Part shown: piece after piece, positions 19,391-26,034 of the stretch | Numbering within the stretch: position 1 is the first letter of the stretch | How the letters are laid out: each line of letters starts with the position of its first letter | Source of the DNA: a virus | DNA length: 26,034 nucleotides | Virus record (IMG/VR): IMGVR_UViG_3300042567_000521 | Coordinates: 1 to 26,034 of that record | Direction: 5' to 3' (one strand) | Position numbers and translations under genes: made by a program | Notes under the pieces: generated by a model | The model's input: the letters and a program-made list of their open reading frames with translations, nothing else | Told to the model about the DNA's origin: nothing | Database searches by the model: none

Positions 19391-21834
19391 CGTTTCAATC
19401 CTTGTGCTACCAAGTTTCTTTCCAGAACCTGAATAGTGGTCATTGTGACTGTGCCAGCACCTGTCTTATACCAACCTACACCAAACACATATCCGTTCAC
19501 ACCCACATTGGGTGGAAGATCCAAATAACCAATGTAGGGAAATACAAGGGGTCGTGTGTATGAACCAGCAGTGATAGTTCCTCCTTCGTTTTGGTTGTAA
19601 GTACCAACCAGAGTGTATGAACTGTCTGGGTTTTGTCTATACAAACTTGTGAGATAATACAGATCAGTAATTGTACCTGTCACTGTGTAGGTCCACTGTG
19701 GATTTACAAATCCATAGAAATACACAGGCTGATTGGCAAATACTGTGGTTGTTGTGACTTTTGCTGTGTCAAGATATACTGTATTGGCTGTGGCACTTGA
19801 AGTTGTGGCAATAGTTGTGCTGTTGATACCATCGCCAAGGCTCACAGCCGACGGCACCATAGTGGTTGTGATCACACTGTTGCTGTTCAAACTTCCTGTG
19901 GTGATTAGACCACTCACATTTAAGTTGGCACCAATGCTGACATTGCCACCAAATCTGGCATCACCTGTGTTGTATTGCAACCAATAGCCAGGACTTGATG
20001 TATTACCAATTTGGCCATTGGTGCTGATGATATTGCCAGTGTACAAATATGCTGTGCTGATTTGTGTGGCAGTTATGGTGTTGGCAGCAATCTGACTGGC
20101 TGTGATAGTGCCTGTGGCAATTTGTGTGGCAGTTATGGTGTTGGCAGCAATCTGACCTGCTGTGATAGTGCTGGTAGCAATTTGTGTGGCAGTTATGGTG
20201 TTGGCAGCAATGTTGGTGGCTGTGATAGTGCCTGTGGCCACCAGGTTGCCTGTGATGGTATTCAGTGCAATAAGATTACCAGTCAGCGTTTGTGATTGCA
20301 CAAGATCGCCTGTGATAGTGGCCAGGGCAATTTTGGCATTGCTTACTGCTTGACTGGCAATCTTTGTTGTGGTCACAGCATCAGCAAGAATTTTGTTGCT
20401 GCTAATTGCGTTGTCTGCTATTTTGCTTTCATTCACAGCATTGACTACCAGTTGAGCAGAGTCCACAGTGTTGCTGTTGAGTGCTCCACTTGTAATAAGG
20501 CCTACTACTGACAAGTTGCCACCAATTTGCACATTGCTGCCAATCACAGCATTGTTGCCAACAATCAAATTGCTGCCAATGTTGGCACTGTTGCCTATGC
20601 TGATATTGCCGCCAAATCTGGCGTTGCCAGTGTTGTTCTGCAACCAAAAACCTGAACTGGAGTTATTGCCTATGTTTGCACCAAAACTTACAATGTTGCC
20701 AGTATACAAATAATCAGTGCTGATATTGTTGGCTGTGATGGTGTTGGCAGCAATAAGATTACCAGTGATGGTGTTGGCAGCAATAAGATTACCAGTGATG
20801 GTGTTGGCAGCAATAAGATTACCAGTGATGGTGTTGGCAGCAATCTGTGTGGCTGTGATGGTGGCAGTTTGAATGTTGTTGGCAGTTATGGTGTTGCCAG
20901 CAATCAAATTACCTGTAATTGTGCTGGCTACAATCAGGTTGCCAGTTATGGTGTTGCCAGCAATTAGATTACCTGTAAGTGTGCTGACTGCCACAAGATT
21001 GCCTGTGATGGTTCCTGGCACCAGGAGATTGCCTGTGATGGTGCTGGTGGTAATGGCATTGCCAGGTGTTGAGTTGGCCACAAGAGTTTCACCAGATACC
21101 ACTTGTCCCACTGCGGTGTTCCAGGAACTGCCATTGAATGTGTATGTTTCACTCACACCTGTGACAGGATAGGTAAAATATGCAGTATCGCCTGCCACAG
21201 GAGTCAATCCTGTGCCTATGGGAGGCGTCAGTGCAGTGCGACTGCTACTAAACCAGCCTGTCAACACCAGAGAACTGGCTGAGGTAGGATCTGCTGTGGT
21301 TATAACATAGGCCATTGGTATAGGACCACGCTCACCAGGTGTGCCTGCTGCTGTAGTCACAACATCCAGGTCAATGGCCACATTGGCCACACTGACCACA
21401 TAGTTTGAACTGGGCGGGCTTGACGCAGCCGCAAACAACACTTGACGACCACCTATAGAACTATAATAAATGGTTTTGGTTGCACCAAATCCACCACTGA
21501 CCTGAAACCATGAGTAGTCAGTGGGATTTAGACTGGCCACGCTGGTGACTGAATTGTACACACCAAAATACTGTGAGTTGGCGGGCAAACTTGAAAAACC
21601 ACTACTGCCTGTGGCGGTGTTGGCATAACGCAGGTTTATGTACTGATACAGATAACTGTAGGCGTTGCCACCTGTGTTGAAAGGTGTCACAACGCCTGTG
21701 GTGGTATTGCCAATCAAGGTGCCTGTGGGAATAGTAATGTTGCCTGACACATTGCCTGACTGGCCAAGATTGCTCAGCAGGTAGTTGACTGAATTCAATA
21801 ACTGGTCGTCGCTGCTGATTGCAAATGTTGTCAT
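19387..21834 (-). CDS. Tail fibre protein with tandem repeats, 815 aa
   Basis: This long fibrous host-recognition protein has a globular N-terminal part of about 250 residues, with a collagen-like GTPGERGP segment near 170. It is followed by a shaft of many near-identical decapeptides of the type NTITGNLIAA, TATQIAANTI and related forms. Two copies of a capping module, YLYTGNI...G..IGN.SS.G(F/Y)WLQ.NTG.ARFGGN, separate the repeat blocks. The C-terminus is a beta-rich head (VYLDTAKVTTTTVFANQPVYFYG, GTYNQNEGGTITAGSY) likely to bind the receptor. The DNA of the shaft is repeated perfectly in places, so copy number may vary. It overlaps the nozzle gene upstream (TAATG) and the chaperone gene downstream (ATGA). 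Confidence 0.88.
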   Translation of the reverse strand: MTTFAISSDDQLLNSVNYLLSNLGQSGNVSGNITIPTGTLIGNTTTGVVTPFNTGGNAYSYLYQYINLRYANTATGSSGFSSLPANSQYFGVYNSVTSVASLNPTDYSWFQVSGGFGATKTIYYSSIGGRQVLFAAASSPPSSNYVVSVANVAIDLDVVTTAAGTPGERGPIPMAYVITTADPTSASSLVLTGWFSSSRTALTPPIGTGLTPVAGDTAYFTYPVTGVSETYTFNGSSWNTAVGQVVSGETLVANSTPGNAITTSTITGNLLVPGTITGNLVAVSTLTGNLIAGNTITGNLIVASTITGNLIAGNTITANNIQTATITATQIAANTITGNLIAANTITGNLIAANTITGNLIAANTITANNISTDYLYTGNIVSFGANIGNNSSSGFWLQNNTGNARFGGNISIGNSANIGSNLIVGNNAVIGSNVQIGGNLSVVGLITSGALNSNTVDSAQLVVNAVNESKIADNAISSNKILADAVTTTKIASQAVSNAKIALATITGDLVQSQTLTGNLIALNTITGNLVATGTITATNIAANTITATQIATSTITAGQIAANTITATQIATGTITASQIAANTITATQISTAYLYTGNIISTNGQIGNTSSPGYWLQYNTGDARFGGNVSIGANLNVSGLITTGSLNSNSVITTTMVPSAVSLGDGINSTTIATTSSATANTVYLDTAKVTTTTVFANQPVYFYGFVNPQWTYTVTGTITDLYYLTSLYRQNPDSSYTLVGTYNQNEGGTITAGSYTRPLVFPYIGYLDLPPNVGVNGYVFGVGWYKTGAGTVTMTTIQVLERNLVAQGLKR
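20061..20240. repeat. 60-bp tandem repeat, three copies, in the tail fibre gene
   Basis: Three consecutive 60-bp units starting at 20061, 20121 and 20181 share the core TTTGTGTGGCAGTTATGGTG followed by TTGGCAGCAA. They differ at only a few positions. Each encodes two decapeptides of the shaft. Copy-number change would keep the reading frame. Confidence 0.85.
20737..20844. repeat. Perfect 30-bp tandem repeat in the tail fibre gene
   Basis: Three identical 30-bp units (20737-20766, 20767-20796, 20797-20826) and the first 18 bases of a fourth. The unit begins GATGGTGTTGGCAGCAATAA and encodes the decapeptide NLIAANTITG. Perfect identity at DNA level points to recent expansion. Confidence 0.93.
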
Positions 21835-23528
21835 TATCTGCTGTCCTGTGTGGGTGTGAATTGCCAGGTGATGCCTGGACAGATCCAGGTGACTTCACTG
21901 CTGGTGTTGGTGATTTTGATTGAATTCAGTCTAAACACATTCTGATTGATCTGTGTCCAAGGATTGCCTGTGTCAACATCTATGGTCACAGGCGGTTTGA
22001 ATGTGGGTGTTTGTCCCACTGAGTCAGAACCACCAACCTCTATGGTAATGGTGGCATTGGGTGGTGTTTCAATGGGCAGGCCTTTGCCATCTAAACTGTT
22101 GACTTCTGGCAAGATACGATGCACCAGCAGTTGTTCGCTGTAGTTGGGCAGGAGGTGAATGTTGTCTCTACGGAATTCACTGTCGATGGGTATTAGAGTA
22201 CTATCGCCAGATATAAACTCGTGTCCACGATCTTTTTGCACCAGTTTTGATCCTGAATTGCCACGACTGTACACCACTGTGCGACTGGCAGGATTAAAGC
22301 CAAGACTTGAGTTGGGAAATTGTTCATACACAGGTGCTTCGCAGGCATGACTGCCATCGCTGATATCTCTGGGTGCATTGAACACATTCAGGTCATATCT
22401 ATAACTCAACATCTTGTTGCACCAACCTGTGCTGTCAGCATCAGGAAAATAAATTTCTATTTGATTCTTCTGGGTGTTGTTCACAATATACACACGGTTT
22501 GAGTATGTGGGATTGAGGTTGTCAAACAACCAGTTTTTCACACGCTGATTGCCCAGGCCTTTGAAGTTGCTGCCATCAAACACCCAGATGTCTCTGGCAT
22601 CTAATCCATACACAGCATTGTCTGCTGCGGCCCAACAGTTGGCATTGAGCAGGCCACGGCCTTGACCGTACAATCTAATGCCCAGCACAGGATTGTTGGT
22701 GCCTTGATAACTGATTGGTGAGAACACCACAGTGTCCCAATAACTGCTGACAAAAAAGTTGCCGTTGCTGGGGAATCCATCTATCACAGGACCACGCACA
22801 GGCACTTCAACTTCGTTGGCCACATTCACTGTGGTGGGTGCCCAGGTTGTGGGCCCGTCGTTGAGTCCAAATGCCTGACTCCAACGCACTGTGGTAGGGT
22901 AATTTTCCACAATGCTTGAAACGGCATCTGTGGCTGATAAATTGCCAGCAATTAGAATTGATCCCACATTGGGTGTGTTGTACAATCGCATGAATCCTGC
23001 TGTGAGTGCTGACCAGGCAGGATTGTAGTTCCAGATATAGCCTGGACCGCCAGGATTGTTGCTATACTCCACAAAGTCTGTGGCCGAGGCTGTGAGATAC
23101 ATGGGCGGAGGTAGCGTACTGGTGTTGGTAAGATCCACAGCATTGATAAACAATGTGGTGCCATTCCAGGCTTCTGTGATGTTGGTATTATCATTGTATC
23201 CAGGGATGGCAGTGCCACCTGGTGTGAGGTTGGTTGTACCTGCATCATTGATGCCATACCAATTGCCAGCACTGGTGGCCACTATGAACCACCACACATT
23301 GTTGGCTCTATAGCCGCCAGTGACAAAGATTGGCGTTTCGTCATTGGGAATATCAAACAGGATTTCTTCATCACCCAGCACACTACGAATGCCACGAATG
23401 TCAGTTTCAATATTGTAGCCAGAATTGTATTCCTGTGGACCTAAATTGGTGCTGGGAATGTCAGGAGTATAACTCATGTTGGTAAATGGAGTCTTTACTT
23501 CTGTTAGTACGCTTTTGATTTGTGCCAC
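21834..23528 (-). CDS. Tail nozzle / tubular protein B-like beta-propeller, 564 aa
   Basis: This forms the tip of the short tail through which DNA leaves. The sequence is all-beta with propeller-type segments: ANVWW-like strands near residue 75, AADNAVYGLDARDIWVFDGSNFKGLGNQRVKNWLF at about 300-335, NRVYIVNNTQKNQIEIYFP and KMLSYRYDLNVFNAPRD. That series is typical of podoviral nozzle/stopper proteins (T7 gp12- or P22 gp10-like groups). Length is plausible for these families. The start is a GTG at 23528, supported by AGGAG 7 nt upstream; the stop overlaps the fibre ATG. Its position directly before the fibre gene fits a tail-attached role. Confidence 0.83.
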   Translation of the reverse strand: MAQIKSVLTEVKTPFTNMSYTPDIPSTNLGPQEYNSGYNIETDIRGIRSVLGDEEILFDIPNDETPIFVTGGYRANNVWWFIVATSAGNWYGINDAGTTNLTPGGTAIPGYNDNTNITEAWNGTTLFINAVDLTNTSTLPPPMYLTASATDFVEYSNNPGGPGYIWNYNPAWSALTAGFMRLYNTPNVGSILIAGNLSATDAVSSIVENYPTTVRWSQAFGLNDGPTTWAPTTVNVANEVEVPVRGPVIDGFPSNGNFFVSSYWDTVVFSPISYQGTNNPVLGIRLYGQGRGLLNANCWAAADNAVYGLDARDIWVFDGSNFKGLGNQRVKNWLFDNLNPTYSNRVYIVNNTQKNQIEIYFPDADSTGWCNKMLSYRYDLNVFNAPRDISDGSHACEAPVYEQFPNSSLGFNPASRTVVYSRGNSGSKLVQKDRGHEFISGDSTLIPIDSEFRRDNIHLLPNYSEQLLVHRILPEVNSLDGKGLPIETPPNATITIEVGGSDSVGQTPTFKPPVTIDVDTGNPWTQINQNVFRLNSIKITNTSSEVTWICPGITWQFTPTQDSR

Positions 23529-23530
23529 TG

Positions 23531-23815
23531 TTATGCTCCTGGTAGGTCGCGACCCACTGTGTTGTATAGTTGTTCTGCTGTGGCTTGATCAACATCTGTG
23601 ATCCAACCTTGACCATCTGCCCATATGTGTCCATACCATATGGTTGAACCGTCAAATCTGTTATCTCTGGCAGGGTCATTGCGTGATTGTGCATCCGCGT
23701 CGCCCATGGGTCGTTGACCTGTGGCAATGTTCACAAACATTGTGAGATCAATCTCACGCCATTGATAACCGCGTATGGTTCCGTCTGCTGTGATACAACT
23801 CAATCTATAATACAT
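23531..23815 (-). CDS. Hypothetical tail-block protein, 94 aa
   Basis: Small acidic protein, MYYRLSCITADGTIRGYQWREIDL..., with Trp/Asp-rich segments (IWYGHIWADGQGWITDVD) and a helical end. No family recognised. The ATG at 23815 has a GAGGAAAG ribosome site. It ends 3 nt before the nozzle GTG, so the two are probably co-translated. A minor tail or adaptor role is a guess based on position only. Confidence 0.75.
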   Translation of the reverse strand: MYYRLSCITADGTIRGYQWREIDLTMFVNIATGQRPMGDADAQSRNDPARDNRFDGSTIWYGHIWADGQGWITDVDQATAEQLYNTVGRDLPGA

Positions 23816-23824
23816 AATCTTTCC

Positions 23825-24625
23825 TCAACTTGTGGCATTGGTAAAGGTTGTGCCACCATTTGATCCATCCATGTGCAACAACTGCACGGTATAACTGTCC
23901 ACTGTAAACGCTGCTGTGGGCACAGGAATGTCAACATTGGGATTGTCATAGCGATAGGTATTTGAAATACAAAACTCATCTATGTAAGCATAAGTTCCAC
24001 CAGTGGCATTGCCTAAACCATTGCCGCCATCTGCTGTGCCCACACGCAATACAGCACTGGTGGTGTCAAAAGCATAATTGCTGGATGCATTGCTTTTGGG
24101 CAACACCGTGCCATTGACCCAGGCCGCAAATGATCCAGATTTGCGTTGAATTGCCACAAAGTTCCATTGACCAACAGGCCAGGTAGATGGCAATGTCCAA
24201 TAATCCAAGTCAGCCGTATTACGAGAAAAAACATTTAGATACCTGGCATTGGACCCAGTACTCAAACTGTCAGAGTTATAACTTTGTGCCAATCTGATGC
24301 CTAATCCAGTGGGAGTATCGTGACTGTATACATCATTGCTGATACTACCACTGTAATTGGCCAAGGTATCTATATAGACAAAAAATTCAATGGTAAAATC
24401 TGTAGTGCCCATACCTCCAATTGTGGTACTGGCACTGTTGATGTCTGAATCGACATTTGGCAGGCGTTCGCTGGCTGTACCAAATTTAAATTGTGTGGTT
24501 GAAGTAGTGGCACTGCTGTCTGCTGTCCAGGTCAAACTGGCATTGGTGTCGGCAGTGCCCACACGGCGAGCGTTGGTACCAGTTGCGGCCTGTGGTGATT
24601 GAAATGCAAATCGTGCTGCAAACAT
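23825..24625 (-). CDS. LamG/concanavalin-like lectin-domain virion protein, 266 aa
   Basis: One jelly-roll (laminin G/concanavalin A-like) domain covers most of the protein: FKFGTASERL near 45, DFTIEFFVYIDTLANYSG near 75, GQWNFVAIQRKSGSFAAWVNGTVLP near 150-175, then LRVGTADGG and TYAYIDEFCISNTYRY near 195-220. This is the standard strand order of LamG-like domains in phage particles, where they bind glycans or form fibre heads. A carbohydrate-binding, host-recognition role beside the fibre genes is likely. The ATG is 1 nt after the fibre stop (TAACATG), without a clear ribosome site, indicating coupled translation. Confidence 0.85.
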   Translation of the reverse strand: MFAARFAFQSPQAATGTNARRVGTADTNASLTWTADSSATTSTTQFKFGTASERLPNVDSDINSASTTIGGMGTTDFTIEFFVYIDTLANYSGSISNDVYSHDTPTGLGIRLAQSYNSDSLSTGSNARYLNVFSRNTADLDYWTLPSTWPVGQWNFVAIQRKSGSFAAWVNGTVLPKSNASSNYAFDTTSAVLRVGTADGGNGLGNATGGTYAYIDEFCISNTYRYDNPNVDIPVPTAAFTVDSYTVQLLHMDGSNGGTTFTNATS

Positions 24626-24626
24626 G

Positions 24627-26034
24627 TTATGCGTAGGCCAGGGTTAAACTTGCCCAGTATGTGGTTCCATCATAGAAAATACTGGCTATGTCCACAGCAT
24701 TGGCCGCAGTGCTGAGTGTTTTGTTGCCTCCGGCCCACTTCATTGTGCTTGAAAGTTGTCGATTACCTGTGCCATCTTGAATAAACTTGATCACAACACT
24801 TTGTCCCACTTGTGGCGTGTAGAATTGATTCACAGTGATATTGCCAGTAAGTGTGACTTGTTGTATGGATCCATTTGCTGGATCTATAGTGACTGTTCCT
24901 GAAACGCTGCCAATGTTGTAAAAATAATCTTTGTAATTTACAATGCCAAAAGCCACTGTGCTGCTGGGTCCTGTGACATTGCCGCCGGTGATATTGCCAG
25001 TGGCACTGACTCTGCCGCCTGCCAACACATTGCCTGTGGCACTCACTGTGGTACCTGACACAGTTTGACCTGCTTGCACATTACCAACTAAAATATTGCC
25101 ACCTTCACCAATGCCAGTCACGGTCATATTGTTCATTTGGAAAGTTGTATTGCTGTCAGAGCCACTGGGTCTATAGATACCACCACTGGACCCTACCCAA
25201 TATATGCCTTTGTTGGTGCTGGCTGGGCCAGCACCAGGACTCAACCACACATTGCCAAAACTACTTAAATCACCAGATGCAACCACATTGGCACTGGCAA
25301 CCAGGTTGGAACCAGATACATTGCCAGTGGATGTGACGGAATTGGCAAAGAAAAGATTGCCGGTTATATTGCCTGCTGCTGACATATATGTGCCTGCAAG
25401 TACAGCAGTGTTTGATTGCAGATAGTTGGCTTCTATACTGCCGGCAGTGTTTATGTTGTTTAGATTTATTACTCCGCCCACTGTGAGGTTGCCCGCCACA
25501 GTGGCTAGACCTATGAGGCTTAAATTATTGCCAGCAATATTACCAGTGGTACTCACTAGGCCAGCAGTGTTCAAGTTGCCTGTGACAATATTGCCTGTCA
25601 CACTTAAACTGGGCAATGTGCCAACACCAGTGGCCACAATACCTGTGAGTGCTGAACCATTGCCAACAAAAAATTGTCCAGAAACAATATTACCTGCAGC
25701 AGATACAGCACCAGCAGCAGATATCAAACCAGAAGTGTTGTAATTGGCGGCTGTGATATTGCCTACGGCACTGACCACACCACCTGTGAGCAAGTTGCCT
25801 GTTTGTGTGGTGCCTGTCACACTCAGACTGGGCAACACACCCACTGTGGTGGCTGTGATACCTGTGAGTGCTGAACCATTTCCTATGAAATAACTGCCAA
25901 GCACATTGCCTGTGGCACTAACAATGCCACCTGTGTTTAAATTGCTACCGCGTACATTGCCCACAACACTGATACCAGTGGTGGCAAAAGTTGTGACCAG
26001 GCCGCCGCTGATGGTGACTGTGACATTGCCATTA
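24627..26034 (-). CDS. Tail fibre protein (partial, 5' end outside the window)
   Basis: The frame is open to the right edge, so the true start is upstream of the window; GTG 25964 is only an internal codon. The visible 469 residues consist of repeats such as SATGNVLGSYFIGNGSALTGI and LPSLSVTG...GNLLTGGVVS, giving a long beta shaft. The last 110 residues (NYKDYFYNIGSVSGTVTIDPANGS...VTLTGNITVNQF...VVIKFIQDGTGNRQL...KWAGGNKTLSTAANAVDIASIFYDGTTYWASL) match the classic C-terminal domain of many tailed-phage fibres. It is a second fibre beside the 815-aa one, leading the tail block. Confidence 0.86.
   Translation of the reverse strand, partial: NGNVTVTISGGLVTTFATTGISVVGNVRGSNLNTGGIVSATGNVLGSYFIGNGSALTGITATTVGVLPSLSVTGTTQTGNLLTGGVVSAVGNITAANYNTSGLISAAGAVSAAGNIVSGQFFVGNGSALTGIVATGVGTLPSLSVTGNIVTGNLNTAGLVSTTGNIAGNNLSLIGLATVAGNLTVGGVINLNNINTAGSIEANYLQSNTAVLAGTYMSAAGNITGNLFFANSVTSTGNVSGSNLVASANVVASGDLSSFGNVWLSPGAGPASTNKGIYWVGSSGGIYRPSGSDSNTTFQMNNMTVTGIGEGGNILVGNVQAGQTVSGTTVSATGNVLAGGRVSATGNITGGNVTGPSSTVAFGIVNYKDYFYNIGSVSGTVTIDPANGSIQQVTLTGNITVNQFYTPQVGQSVVIKFIQDGTGNRQLSSTMKWAGGNKTLSTAANAVDIASIFYDGTTYWASLTLAYA

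Noticed and set aside
20737-20844. CRISPR-like short repeats
   Set aside because: Repeats are contiguous, lack spacers and are coding in frame.
19387-26034. Diversity-generating retroelement acting on the fibre genes
   Set aside because: No reverse transcriptase and no template/variable repeat pair are visible; the repeats are simple tandem ones.

Overview
This window is part of the genome of a double-stranded DNA tailed phage, most likely a short-tailed podovirus-type phage from an aquatic bacterium. The evidence is a terminase large subunit, a tail nozzle-type beta-propeller protein, long repetitive tail fibres, a tail fibre assembly chaperone-like protein, and a run of large Ala/Gln/Pro-rich proteins of the kind injected with the DNA. 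The host cannot be named from the sequence. Base composition is intermediate, with a strong excess of TG/CA and few CG dinucleotides, so an AT-rich host such as SAR11 is unlikely. No portal, major capsid or replication gene is in view.

Almost everything is on the minus strand, so genes are read from high to low coordinates. 26034-18956 is the tail and host-recognition block: a fibre cut by the window edge, a LamG-like lectin, a 94-aa protein, the nozzle protein, a second 815-aa fibre and its chaperone-like partner. 18936-11136 holds five structural or ejection proteins, including a 1250-aa protein with an internal duplication. 11132-10221 has a Dps/ferritin-like gene (minus) convergent with a GNAT acetyltransferase (plus). 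10177-6713 is an accessory region with genes on both strands: an HNH endonuclease, a likely structured RNA with a strong terminator, a gene carrying a palindromic CG-rich insert, and small unknown genes behind two good sigma70-type promoters, one overlapped by a dyad operator. 6644-4546 starts with a terminase small subunit-like gene, followed by small virion-type genes and a terminator. 4479-1 has two unknown genes, a beta-class DNA methyltransferase, a GT-A glycosyltransferase and the terminase large subunit, which runs off the left edge.

The late genes are tightly packed, with many ATGA or TAATG overlaps, which suggests long co-translated operons. Two promoter classes seem present: host-like TTGACA-N17-TATACT promoters for a few small genes in the 6.7-8 kb region, and a recurring TAAATA-like box, resembling the T4 late promoter, in front of many others. 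The most unusual items are the palindromic element inside a coding region (9216-9441), the structured RNA candidate (about 9590-9810), the phage Dps, the ADP-ribosyltransferase-fold-like protein at 7179, and the methyltransferase/glycosyltransferase pair translated just ahead of the packaging ATPase.
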